Assembly: GCA_020055645.1 (NCBI GenBank)
Contig: CM034547.1
Location: forward strand, 69,660,884 to 69,724,883
Reading direction: 5' to 3'
DNA from: Tomocerus qinae
Taxonomy: Eukaryota > Arthropoda > Collembola > Entomobryomorpha > Tomoceridae
DNA length: 64,000 nucleotides
The translations under genes and the position numbers were made by a program. Below the pieces are notes generated by a model that was given only the letters and a program-made list of their open reading frames with translations, was not told the DNA's origin and did not search any database. Below, one piece after another: positions 49,207 to 60,903 of the stretch (positions are counted from its first letter, which is position 1; each line of letters opens with the position of its first letter).

Positions 49207-52200
49207 TTATTGATTGAACGGAAGAGGAGCAAGTGCGGCGTGTGTGACGCTGACGGCATCTGCAGAAACGGCGGGCTGAGCAGTGGCAGCGCTGGATTGT
49301 GGTTGATTCGAACCGGTAGTGACTGCATCTGTTATAGGAGCTTCTGTCTGAGGCTGAAAGGCTTCCTGAGGAGCTGGGCCAGGGAAGTTCGCCGTTTCGT
49401 AGTCCTGATCGTGCTGGTGGGACATGGCAATGGGAAGGACAAGGTTAATGGGCTCAGCTGCGACTGCCACACTATATGGAGGAGGAGGCGGGATGGCAAT
49501 CGTAGAAGGATTGCTCACCAACAGGCTATTCACGTTGCTGGAAGCATGAGAGGAATTCTGCTCCATTGGAGGCTTCTTCGCATAGCGAGGGTCATTAACC
49601 GCCGTGTCGTAGTCCGGCAAGTCAGGAAGCAAATTCTGCTGCAGACCCATAATCGTCGTTGGGTCATCATGTCTGTAATCACCATCAAACGTTATCTCTA
49701 CTATAATTATTCCTTATTTTTTAAAAACTGTTAACATTGGTATAAATATCGTTTTCACTTCAAATCATCACACTAGGAAGGATTGAAAGAATAGGAAGTA
49801 TGTCAACATTACCTGTAAGCAATGACTCCACGGATGACAGTATTTCTCAGCATCAAGTACTTGTAGCAATTCCAAATAACTCCGATGATGTAAGCTTTAA
49901 CAGCGATAACGGCCACGATGAATACCAATGTAAAAAGCGACAGTATTTGTGGGTCCATCTGCAAAAGTTCATCGCGGAAAGGGAGTCCGGGCATACTTGT
50001 TATTTGATCTGTCACATTAGGCAAGTAGGAGAAGTAGCCCACCATCGTCAAGCTTTAATTACAGACAAGAAAAAAATACCGTTAATGGATTACTGAATCG
50101 AATCGAAGTATTTTATGGGGCTGAGAAATAGAAAATAGAAATGAATAACAATAAACCTACCAGAATATGCAAAAGTCAAACACCCGTAAAACAAAGAATG
50201 GCATCAGGTAAGACGGTTTTCCACGAACGGCTCCATAAACCATCAGAAGAGTAATCAACATATTGCATACTGTCAAAAGAATCACCTCTGAAAATTTAAA
50301 ATATTTCAAAGCATTTTGTATTAGTTACTTTTTCTTTCGTTCCTTTCACAAATAATAATAATAATAAAAGTATTTAATTTTGCATTGCGCTGTGACTATC
50401 TTTTATATATGAACACCTCCCGGATACAAGGGGGAATCTCGAATAGTTAAAAATATAACATTAATTCCAATAGCAACTAAGTTTGCAAATCAAAATTTTG
50501 CACATCTAGGGGCTTTCCATAAACAAATGTAAAAATTTTACTAACCACTCAAACGTACTGATATTTTCCCATCCCACACAATCGTGCATCTGCACTAGAA
50601 AATCCCTGATTAGTTATGATATTACATCATTAACTTATACCTACACCTTTGTGTGCGAACTACACAAAATAGTGGCAAAAATTTAAAGATAAACAATGGA
50701 TAGTGTTTATCTTTAACTTATGTAGACTAACTTATGTTTGTAACTTATGTATATAACTTACTTATGTATGTAACTAACTTATGTAGATAGTTTAGGTACA
50801 GAAATTACATTAATTATAATTTTTATTTCGCTATTATAGTCCATATCTCTAATCTTTTGTTCTTGGACTCTATTTTAATAACAGTTGAAACATTTCTAAA
50901 AGCTGAAAATTCTTGTGGTGGCATTTCAAAAATATTTAAAAATTCTATTTAAAGTATTTTCGTTAAAAATTTCTTCCTTATAAATATTCTAAGCACTTTG
51001 TGGACCCTTCACTTAATGCCTATAGCTTAAAGCTATACTTTCCGTAATGCTATATGAGGGTGAACGGCAAAGAACCAATACACTGATGTAGTAAGAATTT
51101 AGAAAAGTAGTAAGGCTAGTAGTAAGGAATAGCTTTTCTACTATTCTGCCATCTTACGTGGCCGCTTTATTGGTTCTTTGCCGTTGGTACACGTATAGTC
51201 TAATTCAAAATAGTAGTCGGATTGCTTTAAAAGATTGTTTTGCCACTAATGATAGTGGTGCTAAGTAATCAGCAAAATTGTCATAGAGGGTAAATGTGAA
51301 TCACAAAATTCGTTTTTGTTCGGTAATTCCCTAAGGATCTAAGACCACTAGTCCTACATCCATTGTAGTTAATTGGCTCAACCCCTCCTAAATTTTGATG
51401 TGAAAGGAGACCACCATTAGCCAGATAGCCTCAGAAGCGATTCAGCTCTCTGACTGGAAGTGATCAAGAATTCTTTCTTAAAGAATAGATCCGCCAGTAC
51501 TACCTACTAAAATACCGACTCTATTTATTAATACTTGTACATAAGCATAAATAGGGATATTTATTATTATATTAAAGTCAAGCAAGGACCCGGGATATAA
51601 CCTTAGTGTCATAGTTCCATGTAACAAATGAAAATAGGTAGTTCGATGATTTAAAAAAATTACTGCATGGCTAGTGGTCTCAGATCCTAATTAATTTCAT
51701 AAAGACATTACTAGGGTATATTGTTGTCGGATTAATCCATCTGTCCGTAACTGTGCAACATTTAAGGAAATTTTTAAAGAATACAATGGTTCTAGTTCAA
51801 AATTTCAAGCTTTTAAAATTGAACGCACACCTTAACATTTTTTCTGACTAGGTTTTTGATTCCGACTATAATACTTTTTGGATTGCATTCCAAAATATTT
51901 TTCAACACTGCAATGCATAAGCCCTGTTTCAGTCCTGGTTACTTGGTAGATCCCTACAGTATAGTAATCATATCCATTTCGCGACCAAAAAATCGAAGAG
52001 TATGTAATTCATGAACATTCCCTGAAACCTATAGTTTTGTTTATTCGTCAAATTGCAATTATATGGAAATACTAAATCGAGATTCCCCCTTGTCCCCGTT
52101 AGCATTACATATGTAGAGTATAGCATCATTATGACATTTTTGTTACTCGTAAAACAAAAATATTTTTTATTACTCTAATCCAATCCTTATTGTTAATTCA

Positions 52201-55200
52201 TAAACCATAAAATGACGATAAACGTGAGAAGTAGAGCAAAAACATTGTACTTACGAGAATTTCCTTTCCTGGTTTCAACAACAAAATTTAGCGGTCCGTT
52301 TCTTAAATTATCCATCCGATTTCCACGACTTTCATGCTGCTCAAAAGTTAGAGGTTCTGATTTAGGTTCCTGAAATTTTATTTTTCCAGTAAATAATTAA
52401 AAATGCGAAAATGGACAGCCAGAGAGTATAGCATAACAGAGTACGCGTAACGTAGTCTTCTGCTAGCTATATTTGTACAGGATAAAATACTGATGAACCT
52501 CGATCTTGGGTATACACATAGAAGGTATACCTAGTATAAAAATGTTATAAATCGATACAAATACAAAGGAATGTGACTTAATGAAGTGCATTGTCTTATT
52601 GTACAATAATGGCTAACACTCTTCAATAAAAAATGAAATGTAATCCACCACATACAGTTTTACAATAACAGGATAACAAAATGCTTTCATATGAAAGCTA
52701 ACACAAACAAAGGAATATGCCACAAAAAAAGAACTTTTGTCTTCGCGTTTTAATTTTATATCTGCATGTACTCAATGGCGAAACGTGCAAACATTAGTAA
52801 AAGTACATGCAGTAGTTTAATACAATTAATTAGCATAAGTACATCTATTGACACTTTTATGGAAAGAAATCCGGGGAAAGAACTCAGAATTTGCGATTCC
52901 ATGCCCATATGCAATCTAACTATATAGCATGATAATTGACAGTATTGTAGTGGGGCAGGTGCAGTGTTATTTGGTTATTAGGGTTATTTGGTCAATATGC
53001 TTTATAATTATAATAATATAGTAAAGAGCTAAAAATATAAAGCCACATGCTCTATTAAGTGATGAAGATTTCCAGTCCTGAAGGGTGATTGAGATATCTT
53101 CCGAATCATTTGTTTTTCGTGTTATCTAGTAAAGGAAGTTGCGAGAAGGTACATACAATGGCCTTGCTATTGCTATTACTATAATAATATAATGATTACT
53201 ATTGCCTAAATATTGCAATAGCCAATAAGTAATAAAATAGTAATCACCTACAAAACTACAAACCCAATTCTCGCAGCATTGGTAAAAAAGTTTTAATCTC
53301 TAAATCAAAACATTAAAAGTTTACAATTTACATGTCACACAATACTATTAATAAAAAAGGGCTATCCCTGCATAATTTACTACAATTGCAAGTATTATTG
53401 CAACCCTTCCCTGCTCACTAACCACTAATTACTACTTTTTCTTACTCATTATTAACCACTGAATTTAAATTGGATGACTAATTGATTTCTCAGAACTCAA
53501 TGACTCAACTCAACGACAGATTGATTGGTCGAGCGAGCCACATGAATATTATGGTCTAGTTCCAATACTCAATTTTTTATTATCTTTACCTTGTAATTCA
53601 ATTCCTTTAAATTGAAGCCGAGCTAGAGCGTTATTTTATTTGTAATCTGTTTAGGATGTTTATATATTTAGTCTAATTTTTATATCTTACTAAGGTTTAT
53701 ATTTCCAGCTTTACTATTTCGCAACGTTACTCCTCTCCATCTCGTCCATTGTTTAATCGTAGGTAACTTAATAAAATATATTTTTTTGTAATTCAACTTA
53801 CCTGATACAATTCATCAGAACTTTTGCTTAGAGGAGTCGGTAGAAACTGTTCAGGTTTTTCTACTCTTACAGCCATTCCATCATGATTCGGTTCATACAT
53901 AAACATCGCAGCCATGAATGACAATGCCAATATGTACACCATCTGAAAGTAATTAGGTACTTTAAATAATAATAACCAATTAAAAAAGCATACACGATGC
54001 ATAACAAATGTTGTACTACTTTAAGGTGCTCCATCCAAGAATAAATCTTACATGTTTGTAAATTATGTTAATTTTAAACGTATTTTGAAATGTTTTGTTT
54101 CCCAATGTACAAAATACAAGATTCCCAAACAACGCCACTCGTAGATTCATACGTGGGCCTTAAGCATCACGGTTTTAAGATATTGATATTTGTCTGTGCT
54201 CTAAATTCTACATTAGCAATTACAAAAGGTTTCTTTAATAAAACGAGTAATTACAATATTATTTACTTTCGGTCTTGTAAATAATGGTGTAATAGTGGGT
54301 TGAGAATGAGAATAACCTGAGAATAAGTGAAGACTTATTCTCAGTTTAATAAGAGAGCTTTGGAAGAAAGGGTGAGTTTCCCGAAGTTATATCATTTATA
54401 GATAATAAAAACGTAACATGAACAAGAGGAGAATTAGATAACAGAAAGAAACGTCAAACCTACAGAAAAGTTATAATATTCACTTCATAGGATTACATTA
54501 TTACATACAATAATAGTAACACGCACAGTCACACAGGTTGCCAGTTGCCATTTGGAAAAGAAATTAAAAAGTATATCAAAGGAGACGACTACTAATTAAC
54601 AAAGAAGGAAGTAACTAGCAAAATACAATAATATCTGAGAATTGGATGAGTAGATAAGGTAGGTAAGGTAAGTAGTTCGTACAATTCTCAACATAAGGTA
54701 GAGTAAGGTAAAAGCAACATTAACACACATAATGTAGTTTTGCAAATTTTAATTTATATCTTTAATTTTATTTAATAAACAAAACACAAGGCGGCCTAAA
54801 TATTATTACCTTATAAATTGATTTGCTCACTGCAGGCGTGGAAATTGTTGTTGATAAAATTTTATTTTGATTCATTGGAATAACTCATTCTGACGAACGT
54901 TTCAATTCAATTCAGCTTGTTTTGTTTTTACTATCAATTATTAATTAATTAATCGGATATTGTTGCAACGATAATATGTGTCTGTCTCTTGTGTAGAACA
55001 GGTTAATGATAATAATTACTATATATAATATTTGCTAACTTAGAGACTTGAAGTTGAAATTGAAATTAATCCTTATAAGCTCTCAAGTCCAGTATCATTA
55101 TAATATACATATTGGTTGACATTTTCTTGAAAATACAATACTGCATATTGGAAGAAAATATAAAAGGTGGAACGGTACACAATGGTTGCATTAAATAAAA

Positions 55201-56466
55201 AACTTCCACTGCTATATTTTGACCGATTTGAAAGTACACTAGCTTATTGGAGTCTAAACTAAAAGAACATTTAAAAACTTTTTTTATTGGTTATTCCCTA
55301 AAACCAGAATTTGGGAATTTAAATTAAAAGGTCTGTCAAAGAGGCGACTTGAGAGAAAATAAAAAAGTGGTAAATTAGAGTGTAAACTCAACTAGCTTTG
55401 GTTAGGAGTGCCCAAATAAACTGCTTTCTATTATATTTTCGTTTTGCAATGGCTTGTTACTAATTCGCTGAAATGTTTAAATCATATATATCAAAAATAA
55501 AAATGCAATCCGTTCTAAACATTGACTAAAATTGACAGCTAATATATAGCTAATATATATTACAGTTAAATATAATAGACAGATTTCTTTCATTGAGGGT
55601 TTGGTGAGGTTAATGATAATGGTAATCCTAGCGGAATCCTTGTCCAAAGCCAAATAAATTTATTGACTAGGTTTTCGCTGTATGCGAAGCCGAAAACGGT
55701 CTGGTAACGAAGGGAAGAATAGGGAAGGAAAAAATGGATGGAGAAGGGAAAAAGAGGGAGCAGGAAGCCTAGAGGGAAAAGGAAGAGGATAGATAAGCCT
55801 CGAGCAATTTTAAACTTTTAAATAAATTTTTTCTACAGTTTAAAAATTTTCTTCCAGTACTTCTTTCCTGACTCTACTGCTTCTAACTAGCAAAAATCTG
55901 TATGGCTTTGCGAAATTTTATACTTTTCTCTTTCTCTCCTTTGACTTTCTCGCTTCTAAGCTACTTTCTTGCGATACGCGCAATTTTTTCCTTTCTAAGA
56001 CTTAATGCTTTAAAAAAGCGAAGCATGAAACATTTATACCACTTCGCCAAGTGTTATTGTTTATTCTTATTCTTACCAATTTTCCCCATCTGAATGCCAA
56101 ACATTTTTGGCGCGTAGCGCAATTTTATATTTTTATCCTCTTCCCAAAACCGGGGGTAAATCTCCCCCAAAAACGGGAAGAATTTTGGTAGTATTTTGGA
56201 TGCCGGGAACAGAAACAACAGCATAAAAGAAATTTTCTTACCAAATGCCAAACTCCAATGAATATGGTGACTGTTCGCACATGAAAGCAAAAGCATGTTC
56301 TCCAGACATCCCTACGATCCATCCTCCATAAATTGACAGGCATCCCGCTCTCGAAATGCTGATGCTGAAATCGAGAGTTTTGCTGCTGCGGCTGCTGTGA
56401 TGATGACGATGCTGACGAGGAGGATATTTGGTCCGACCGTGGTCTCCTCATCAATGGATTATTCAT
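49207..56466 (-). CDS. LAPTM4-like lysosomal transmembrane protein
   Basis: Six minus-strand exons: 56242-56466, 53802-53942, 52255-52369, 50161-50287, 49813-50052 and 49207-49672, giving 437 aa. LAPTM4 proteins are four-span late-endosome/lysosome membrane proteins that bind NEDD4-type ubiquitin ligases. The N-terminus is a Ser/Gln-rich tail (SSSSASSSSQQPQQQ), then the family block CFCFHVRTVTIFIGVWHL. TM1 spans exons 1-2 (YILALSFMAAMFMY), TM2 is VILLTVCNMLITLLMVYG, TM3 runs through YLMPFFVLRVFDFCIF, and TM4 is LFTLVFIVAVIAVKAYIIG followed by WNCYKYL. The cytosolic tail has PPPPPYS, a PPxY motif, then a long Ala/Gln/Pro-rich end. The protein is longer than vertebrate LAPTM4 (about 225-320 aa) because of the N- and C-terminal extensions. 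The 221-aa plus-strand frame at 49069-49734 is its antisense shadow. Confidence 0.93.
51063..51185. mobile_element. 123-bp MITE
   Basis: Perfect 18-bp terminal inverted repeats: aacggcaaagaaccaata at the left and tattggttctttgccgtt at the right. The interior holds repeated gtagtaag motifs. Family unassigned. Confidence 0.8.
51280..51720. repeat. Relic of the foldback family at 23640-24010
   Basis: The left side gagggtaaatgtgaatc and aattccctaaggatctaaga, and the right side gtggtctcagatcctaa, match the outer arms of the 23640-24010 element. Unrelated sequence separates them, so it is a broken or invaded copy. Confidence 0.6.
54003..56241. other. LAPTM4 intron 1
   Basis: About 2.3 kb between exons 1 and 2. 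The part nearest exon 1 (55670-56170) holds a degenerate MITE-like segment with gcgatacgcgcaattttttc and gcgcgtagcgcaatttta, the GCGC core seen in other MITEs here. The rest is AT-rich with no gene recognised. Confidence 0.5.
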
Positions 56467-58340
56467 GCAAGTAATTATTTCCTTCTTCGGATGTCCAACA
56501 ACAACTGTTTAATCAAACATAAAAGCACAAGTTCAACATTTCTCTCCTTCGTATTCCTTATAGTATTGGGCTGATCGCTGGTGGAAAAAATTTTTTTTCA
56601 ATGGCAACCTGAAAAAATCTCTGCCGGCTAAACGAAAATCCCTGATTTTAGGACAACATAAAAATGTTACAGTTTTATAAACTGAGTAACGAACCAATGC
56701 CGTATTTAGAAGTCGATTTCGGAAGGGGCAATTACGTCAAGCTTTTCGTAGACGAAAATGAGCCAAAAATGTATTAAAAATCCCATAAAATTGCGAAATT
56801 TTTTGAATTTTCAAAAAACAAATTTATTTTTTTGATTTGGGATTAAATTATCTTTCTTTACATTCTATTTTTTCTCTTCTCTCTTTTTTTCGTGAAAATA
56901 ATAGAAATGAATTTTCGCCTTCACGTTGACAGGTGGACCAGGTTTTTCCACCAGCTGGGCCGATCATTAATTAAATAATAGTCATAATAGTAACTTTTAT
57001 GAAACAATTTTAGCACCGTTTTTTTAAAACCTACTTCAGTTGGTTTCAAGAATAAAGCAGCTTCAAGCATAAATTCAACCGATGGATTGTCAAAACGGCC
57101 GAGAAAAGCTGATAATGAATAGTCAATAGTGCTAATAACAAATAACCAATAATGGCAAAAATAAAATTTAATTCAAGACTATCCAATTTTCAATCATCAT
57201 AATCATCAATACGATATTAATTATTTATATCGCAATCCTCTGATTATTGCTTAGTATTTTATTTTTGAAAAATATGTATTGAAATGCTAAAATACAATTT
57301 ATTAGCTGACTGACTGCACTGCTTGAACTGTTGCACACAAATTATTACTGATTATTATTATGACTAATGATTTTTCTATGATCAATGATTGTGAAATTAT
57401 TGTGGTGATTGATGATTGTGCAAGGATTAATTTTATTTGTTGACTATTAAATAATTACCTGCAATATACATGTGACATGATACATCATACATGAAACAGT
57501 CATATAACTTATCAACTGACAAATACTGAAAACTGAATACTGACTTGCATAATCAAATCAACCATCATAATCATACCAACAAAATGAAATAAGAAATAAC
57601 TTTTAGAAAAAAGAAGAGACCTAGATCATAGATGTTGTAATACCACCCTGTCGACTGTTGTCACATATTTAAATAATAATATACAAATAAATAAATTTTA
57701 ATAAGTCAATAAATTCTCTTACTTTTTTGGTACTACTCCAACTCTTACACTTTAATCTGCTACTCCACCGAATTCTTACAAAAAATTAGAAATCATGAAC
57801 CACTTTGTAGAAAAAAACACATTGAACTGAATTCAAAATTCCACATTGAAGGGGTCGGATATTTTTGTTTGTTATGTTCACTTTCTTGCTGTACTGTACT
57901 TAATACACACTACACAGTACACCATCAACACCAACACCAACAACTACTGACTGGTTTACGTCACGTTTGCATGTTGTTCGTAGTTCGTAGTTGCTTACTG
58001 TATAGTAAGTAGTTAGTTAGTACAGTAGTACCCCAGTACGTGACCAGTACCCATTTACGTACTTGGTAGATCGTTGGGTAGATGGTAATTACTTGGCAGT
58101 TGGCAGTGCAGTGGTAGTATTGGTACTTTGATACTTGTGGGTGGGCATTGAAATTGAAACGTATTTTGGCAATGTTAATTTAATATATATTATTATAATA
58201 CAAAATATGAAACAACTATAGCTATATGCCCATTGCCATTATTGCCTTGCCCATCCATCATATCCTATAAACATTGGCTATATGCCCATATAATAAAGGA
58301 ATATGAAGAGACAGAGACAGTACTGCTGTTGTGTTGTGAT
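56467..58340. other. LAPTM4 5' side
   Basis: Presumed promoter and 5' UTR of LAPTM4. At 56569-56970 there is a possible foldback element (ggctgatcgctggtggaaaa versus ttttccaccagctgggccga). At about 57890-58030 there are short repeats (caacaccaac, tagttcgtag, agtagtta). No further gene seen. Confidence 0.45.
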
Positions 58341-59119
58341 CAGTGTTCCACTTTAGCCGGCTGAAAATTCTTTTGCCCAGGTTGCCGGCTAAAAGGGCTT
58401 TTAAAAGTACTAGTGGCCAAAATGTAAAAAAAATCATGATTTTAGCTCGCCAGGGTAAAGCAGCTTGTAGAATCACACAGTCTGTCCGTCTGTTGACACG
58501 ATAACTATTGAAAACAATGACGGATGACAATTCTCATTCCTGATTTTTTTAAAAAATCTTTCATTTGATTCTGTTTTTGTATCTTTTTTTATCATTATCC
58601 ATTGAATCATTTTGCTGTGTCCAAAGGCAATCTCGGTTTGAGACAGTAAAGTAAAATTATTATTATTATCATAGGCGTCGGGACGTAATTTATCCAGGGG
58701 GGACAAAATGTGGCTTCTTCAGAAAGGGGGGCACCAAAATAATAAAATATCGGTAAAACGAAGACATATTATTCGCGCGGAGCGCAAAATTTTTTTAGAT
58801 TTTTATCCTTTTTTGACAAAAATCGCCTTTTCTGGTGCTTATGTAATTTTAGTTTGGTTTTTGGAACACTTTTAGGGGGACATGTCCCTCCTGGCCTTAT
58901 TCTAGGGGGGACATTGTCCCCCCTGTCCCCCCGGTTCCGACGCCTATGATTATTATTATTATTTTGATATCACTCAGGCGGTAACGGTTTCCTGTTAGTT
59001 TTAAATTTTACGGAATACCAAGAATTATGCTTTTCTAAGTCCACAAAATTCACAGGCAATGAATTTCAACCAGCCGGTGGGACATTTTAGCCAACCAGCC
59101 GGCTGGTTACTGAACACTG
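58341..59119. mobile_element. hAT-like element carrying nested insertions
   Basis: The ends are CAGTGTTCcactttAGCCGG and its inverted partner (ccggctggttactGAACACTG). The flanking 8-mers gttgtgat and gttgagag agree at 6 of 8 positions, suggesting a decayed duplication. Inside lie a fragment of the HINE-like 3' end (reverse, about 58440-58520) and the 279-bp MITE at 58670-58948. No transposase gene. Confidence 0.7.
58670..58948. mobile_element. MITE with TIR CATAGGCGTCGG (copy 2)
   Basis: Almost identical to 8395-8675, lacking only a few bases. It is flanked by attattat on both sides (58662-58669 and 58949-58956). That fits an 8-bp target duplication, although the site is an ATT microsatellite, which weakens the test. 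Confidence 0.85.
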
Positions 59120-59602
59120 GTTGAGAGTGATTTCATTGTCATTGTGTTGGTTGCTGCGCTGCTGCTGCTATCATTGGAAGTTAAAATAATATTTTCCGAC
59201 ATTGCGTTGCCATCTGGAGGATTATGGTAGTAGTATAGAGCCGATACGGTAAACTGAAATGTATGGATATTCGGCAGTGTTCTCTAACGTCGTAGAAATT
59301 CTAACATGAAGTAACCTAACCCTTTAATACAGTGTTACCTGGGTCAGTTTCAGTTCTGTTTTCAATTCAATAGCTATGAATAAGAAAATAGAACATGGTA
59401 TGGTAGATGGCTGTTATGCGGTAATATTTGAAGACCTCGTCACATTGTGTTATACATTTCCTCCTTCCTTTCAAAGTGGTACACTTTTTTAAAAGTCACT
59501 CGTGCTCGGCCGTTGTTGCTATTTCCAGTCATCAAAGTTCCAAAATTTTTCAAATAACTTTCAAAATCTGCTGACTTGTTTCTGCCGGCCAAAGAATAAA
59601 AC

Positions 59603-60853
59603 ATGCAAAACGACGCTGGAGAGTTCGTGGATTTGTACGTGCCTAGGAAATGGTTAGTGATATTTTTTTCAGCCTAGTTTTTACATAATATTTTTGTCAT
59701 CTGTCTATCTATTTTGTATTTTTCTGTGGTGAGAATGGTGAGATCTAGATCAGAATGTGAAAAATGTCAAATTACTGGTACATTGAAAATGCTCCCCTGA
59801 AAGTTCTTTAACTGACAGACTCATTTTTCTTTGCGTTTTCAACATTCTGTACATGTACTACAATGTGAATGTTAGCGTCCCTCGACGGTTTTTTAAATAT
59901 TATAATCAATAATTGACAATATGATTTTAATTCTGTAATTTCTAATATTCTACATATTATTTTTAATCCGTTTTATATTGTGCACATAAATTCGATATTT
60001 TTTGAATACAGCACAGCAAGTAATCGCATTATCCATGCTAAGGATCACGCATCTATCCAAATTAATATCGCCGACGTTGACCCTGAAACCGGAAGAATGA
60101 CGGAAACATTCAAGACTTACGCTATTTGCGGAGCGATTCGTAGAATGGTAATAAATAAAATTGAAGTTGAGAAATATTTTTAAGGTGCCATTCCTATTGG
60201 CAGGGCCGCAGCCAGAAAAAAATTTCGGGGGGGCACAGAGAAAAAATTAGAAAATTTTAGAGATTTTTTGCGATTTAAGACTAAAATTTCTTTATTTTTC
60301 TCTATTTCGGGGGGGCACGTGCCCCGGTGCCCCCCCCCTCGCTGCGGCCCTGCCTATTGGTTCCTGCATTCATATTTTTATTAGCTTAAATCTTGATGTC
60401 ATATTTTTACAAGTTGTTTACTGTTTACAAGTTTACACTACCAACCAATTATCAACACTAACTACAACATATACATAAATAATATGGGTGACAACTGTCA
60501 AACATTCCAGAATTTTTCAACTCTCTAGGGAAAATGTGTATTTTTGCCTTCTTCAATGTTAAATCACCTAATTTCAAGCGTGAACAAATAGCCTTGTAAA
60601 ATATGAATATGAAAGTATTTATAATGAATTGTGCATGATTTGTAGGGCGAGTCTGATGACTGCATCAACCGGTTAGCAAAAAAAGACGGTGTAGTAGCCA
60701 AGTAAGTTGCCGTTTGGGCCTTTGTTAAAGTCTAAGATAATATTGTAGTTATAAAATTGTATAGTTATTATTATTTTATTTATTTATGATAGTAAATATT
60801 TACTATCGGCTATCTAAATGTCATCTCATTTCTTTGTTTACAGAAACTTCTAA
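59603..60853 (+). CDS. RpS21: Small ribosomal subunit protein eS21
   Basis: Four exons: 59603-59652, 60012-60147, 60646-60701 and 60844-60853, giving 83 aa, exactly the usual length. It is part of the 40S small ribosomal subunit. The start [16 protein letters not shown] is the conserved eS21 N-terminus. Exon 2 has [20 protein letters not shown] and [10 protein letters not shown]. Exon 3 has [15 protein letters not shown]. Exon 4 supplies only the last bases of Lys, then Asn-Phe-stop, a 10-nt coding piece that makes the gene easy to truncate in automatic annotation. AATAAA follows at 60898-60903. Intron 2 holds a hAT-type MITE. Confidence 0.98.
60201..60352. mobile_element. hAT-type MITE in RpS21 intron 2
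   Basis: 152 bp with TIRs CAGGGCCGCAGCCAG and CTCGCTGCGGCCCTG (one mismatch), flanked by a perfect 8-bp duplication, cctattgg (60193-60200 and 60353-60360). The interior has ggggggg/ccccccc arms. The intact TIRs and duplication point to a recent insertion. Confidence 0.93.
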
Positions 60854-60897
60854 CATCGTTAATTTGTCAACCCTTGGAAATTACAAAAACAACTATG

Positions 60898-60903
60898 AAT
60901 AAA
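60898..60903 (+). terminator. RpS21 polyadenylation signal
   Basis: AATAAA 45 bases after the RpS21 stop codon. Confidence 0.75.

Larger units (their letters stand above)
50420..52098. mobile_element. Candidate element with inverted ends in a LAPTM4 intron
   Basis: The left end cggatacaagggggaatctc (then ga) and right end tcgagattcccccttgtcc (then ccg) are inverted copies about 1.65 kb apart. No transposase was recognised. It encloses the MITE at 51063-51185 and a foldback relic near 51280-51720. It could be one element or two separate copies of a small repeat. Confidence 0.5.

Noticed and set aside
49069-49734. 221-aa plus-strand frame
   Set aside because: Antisense shadow of the last LAPTM4 exon, whose minus-strand reading has matching splice sites and conserved motifs.
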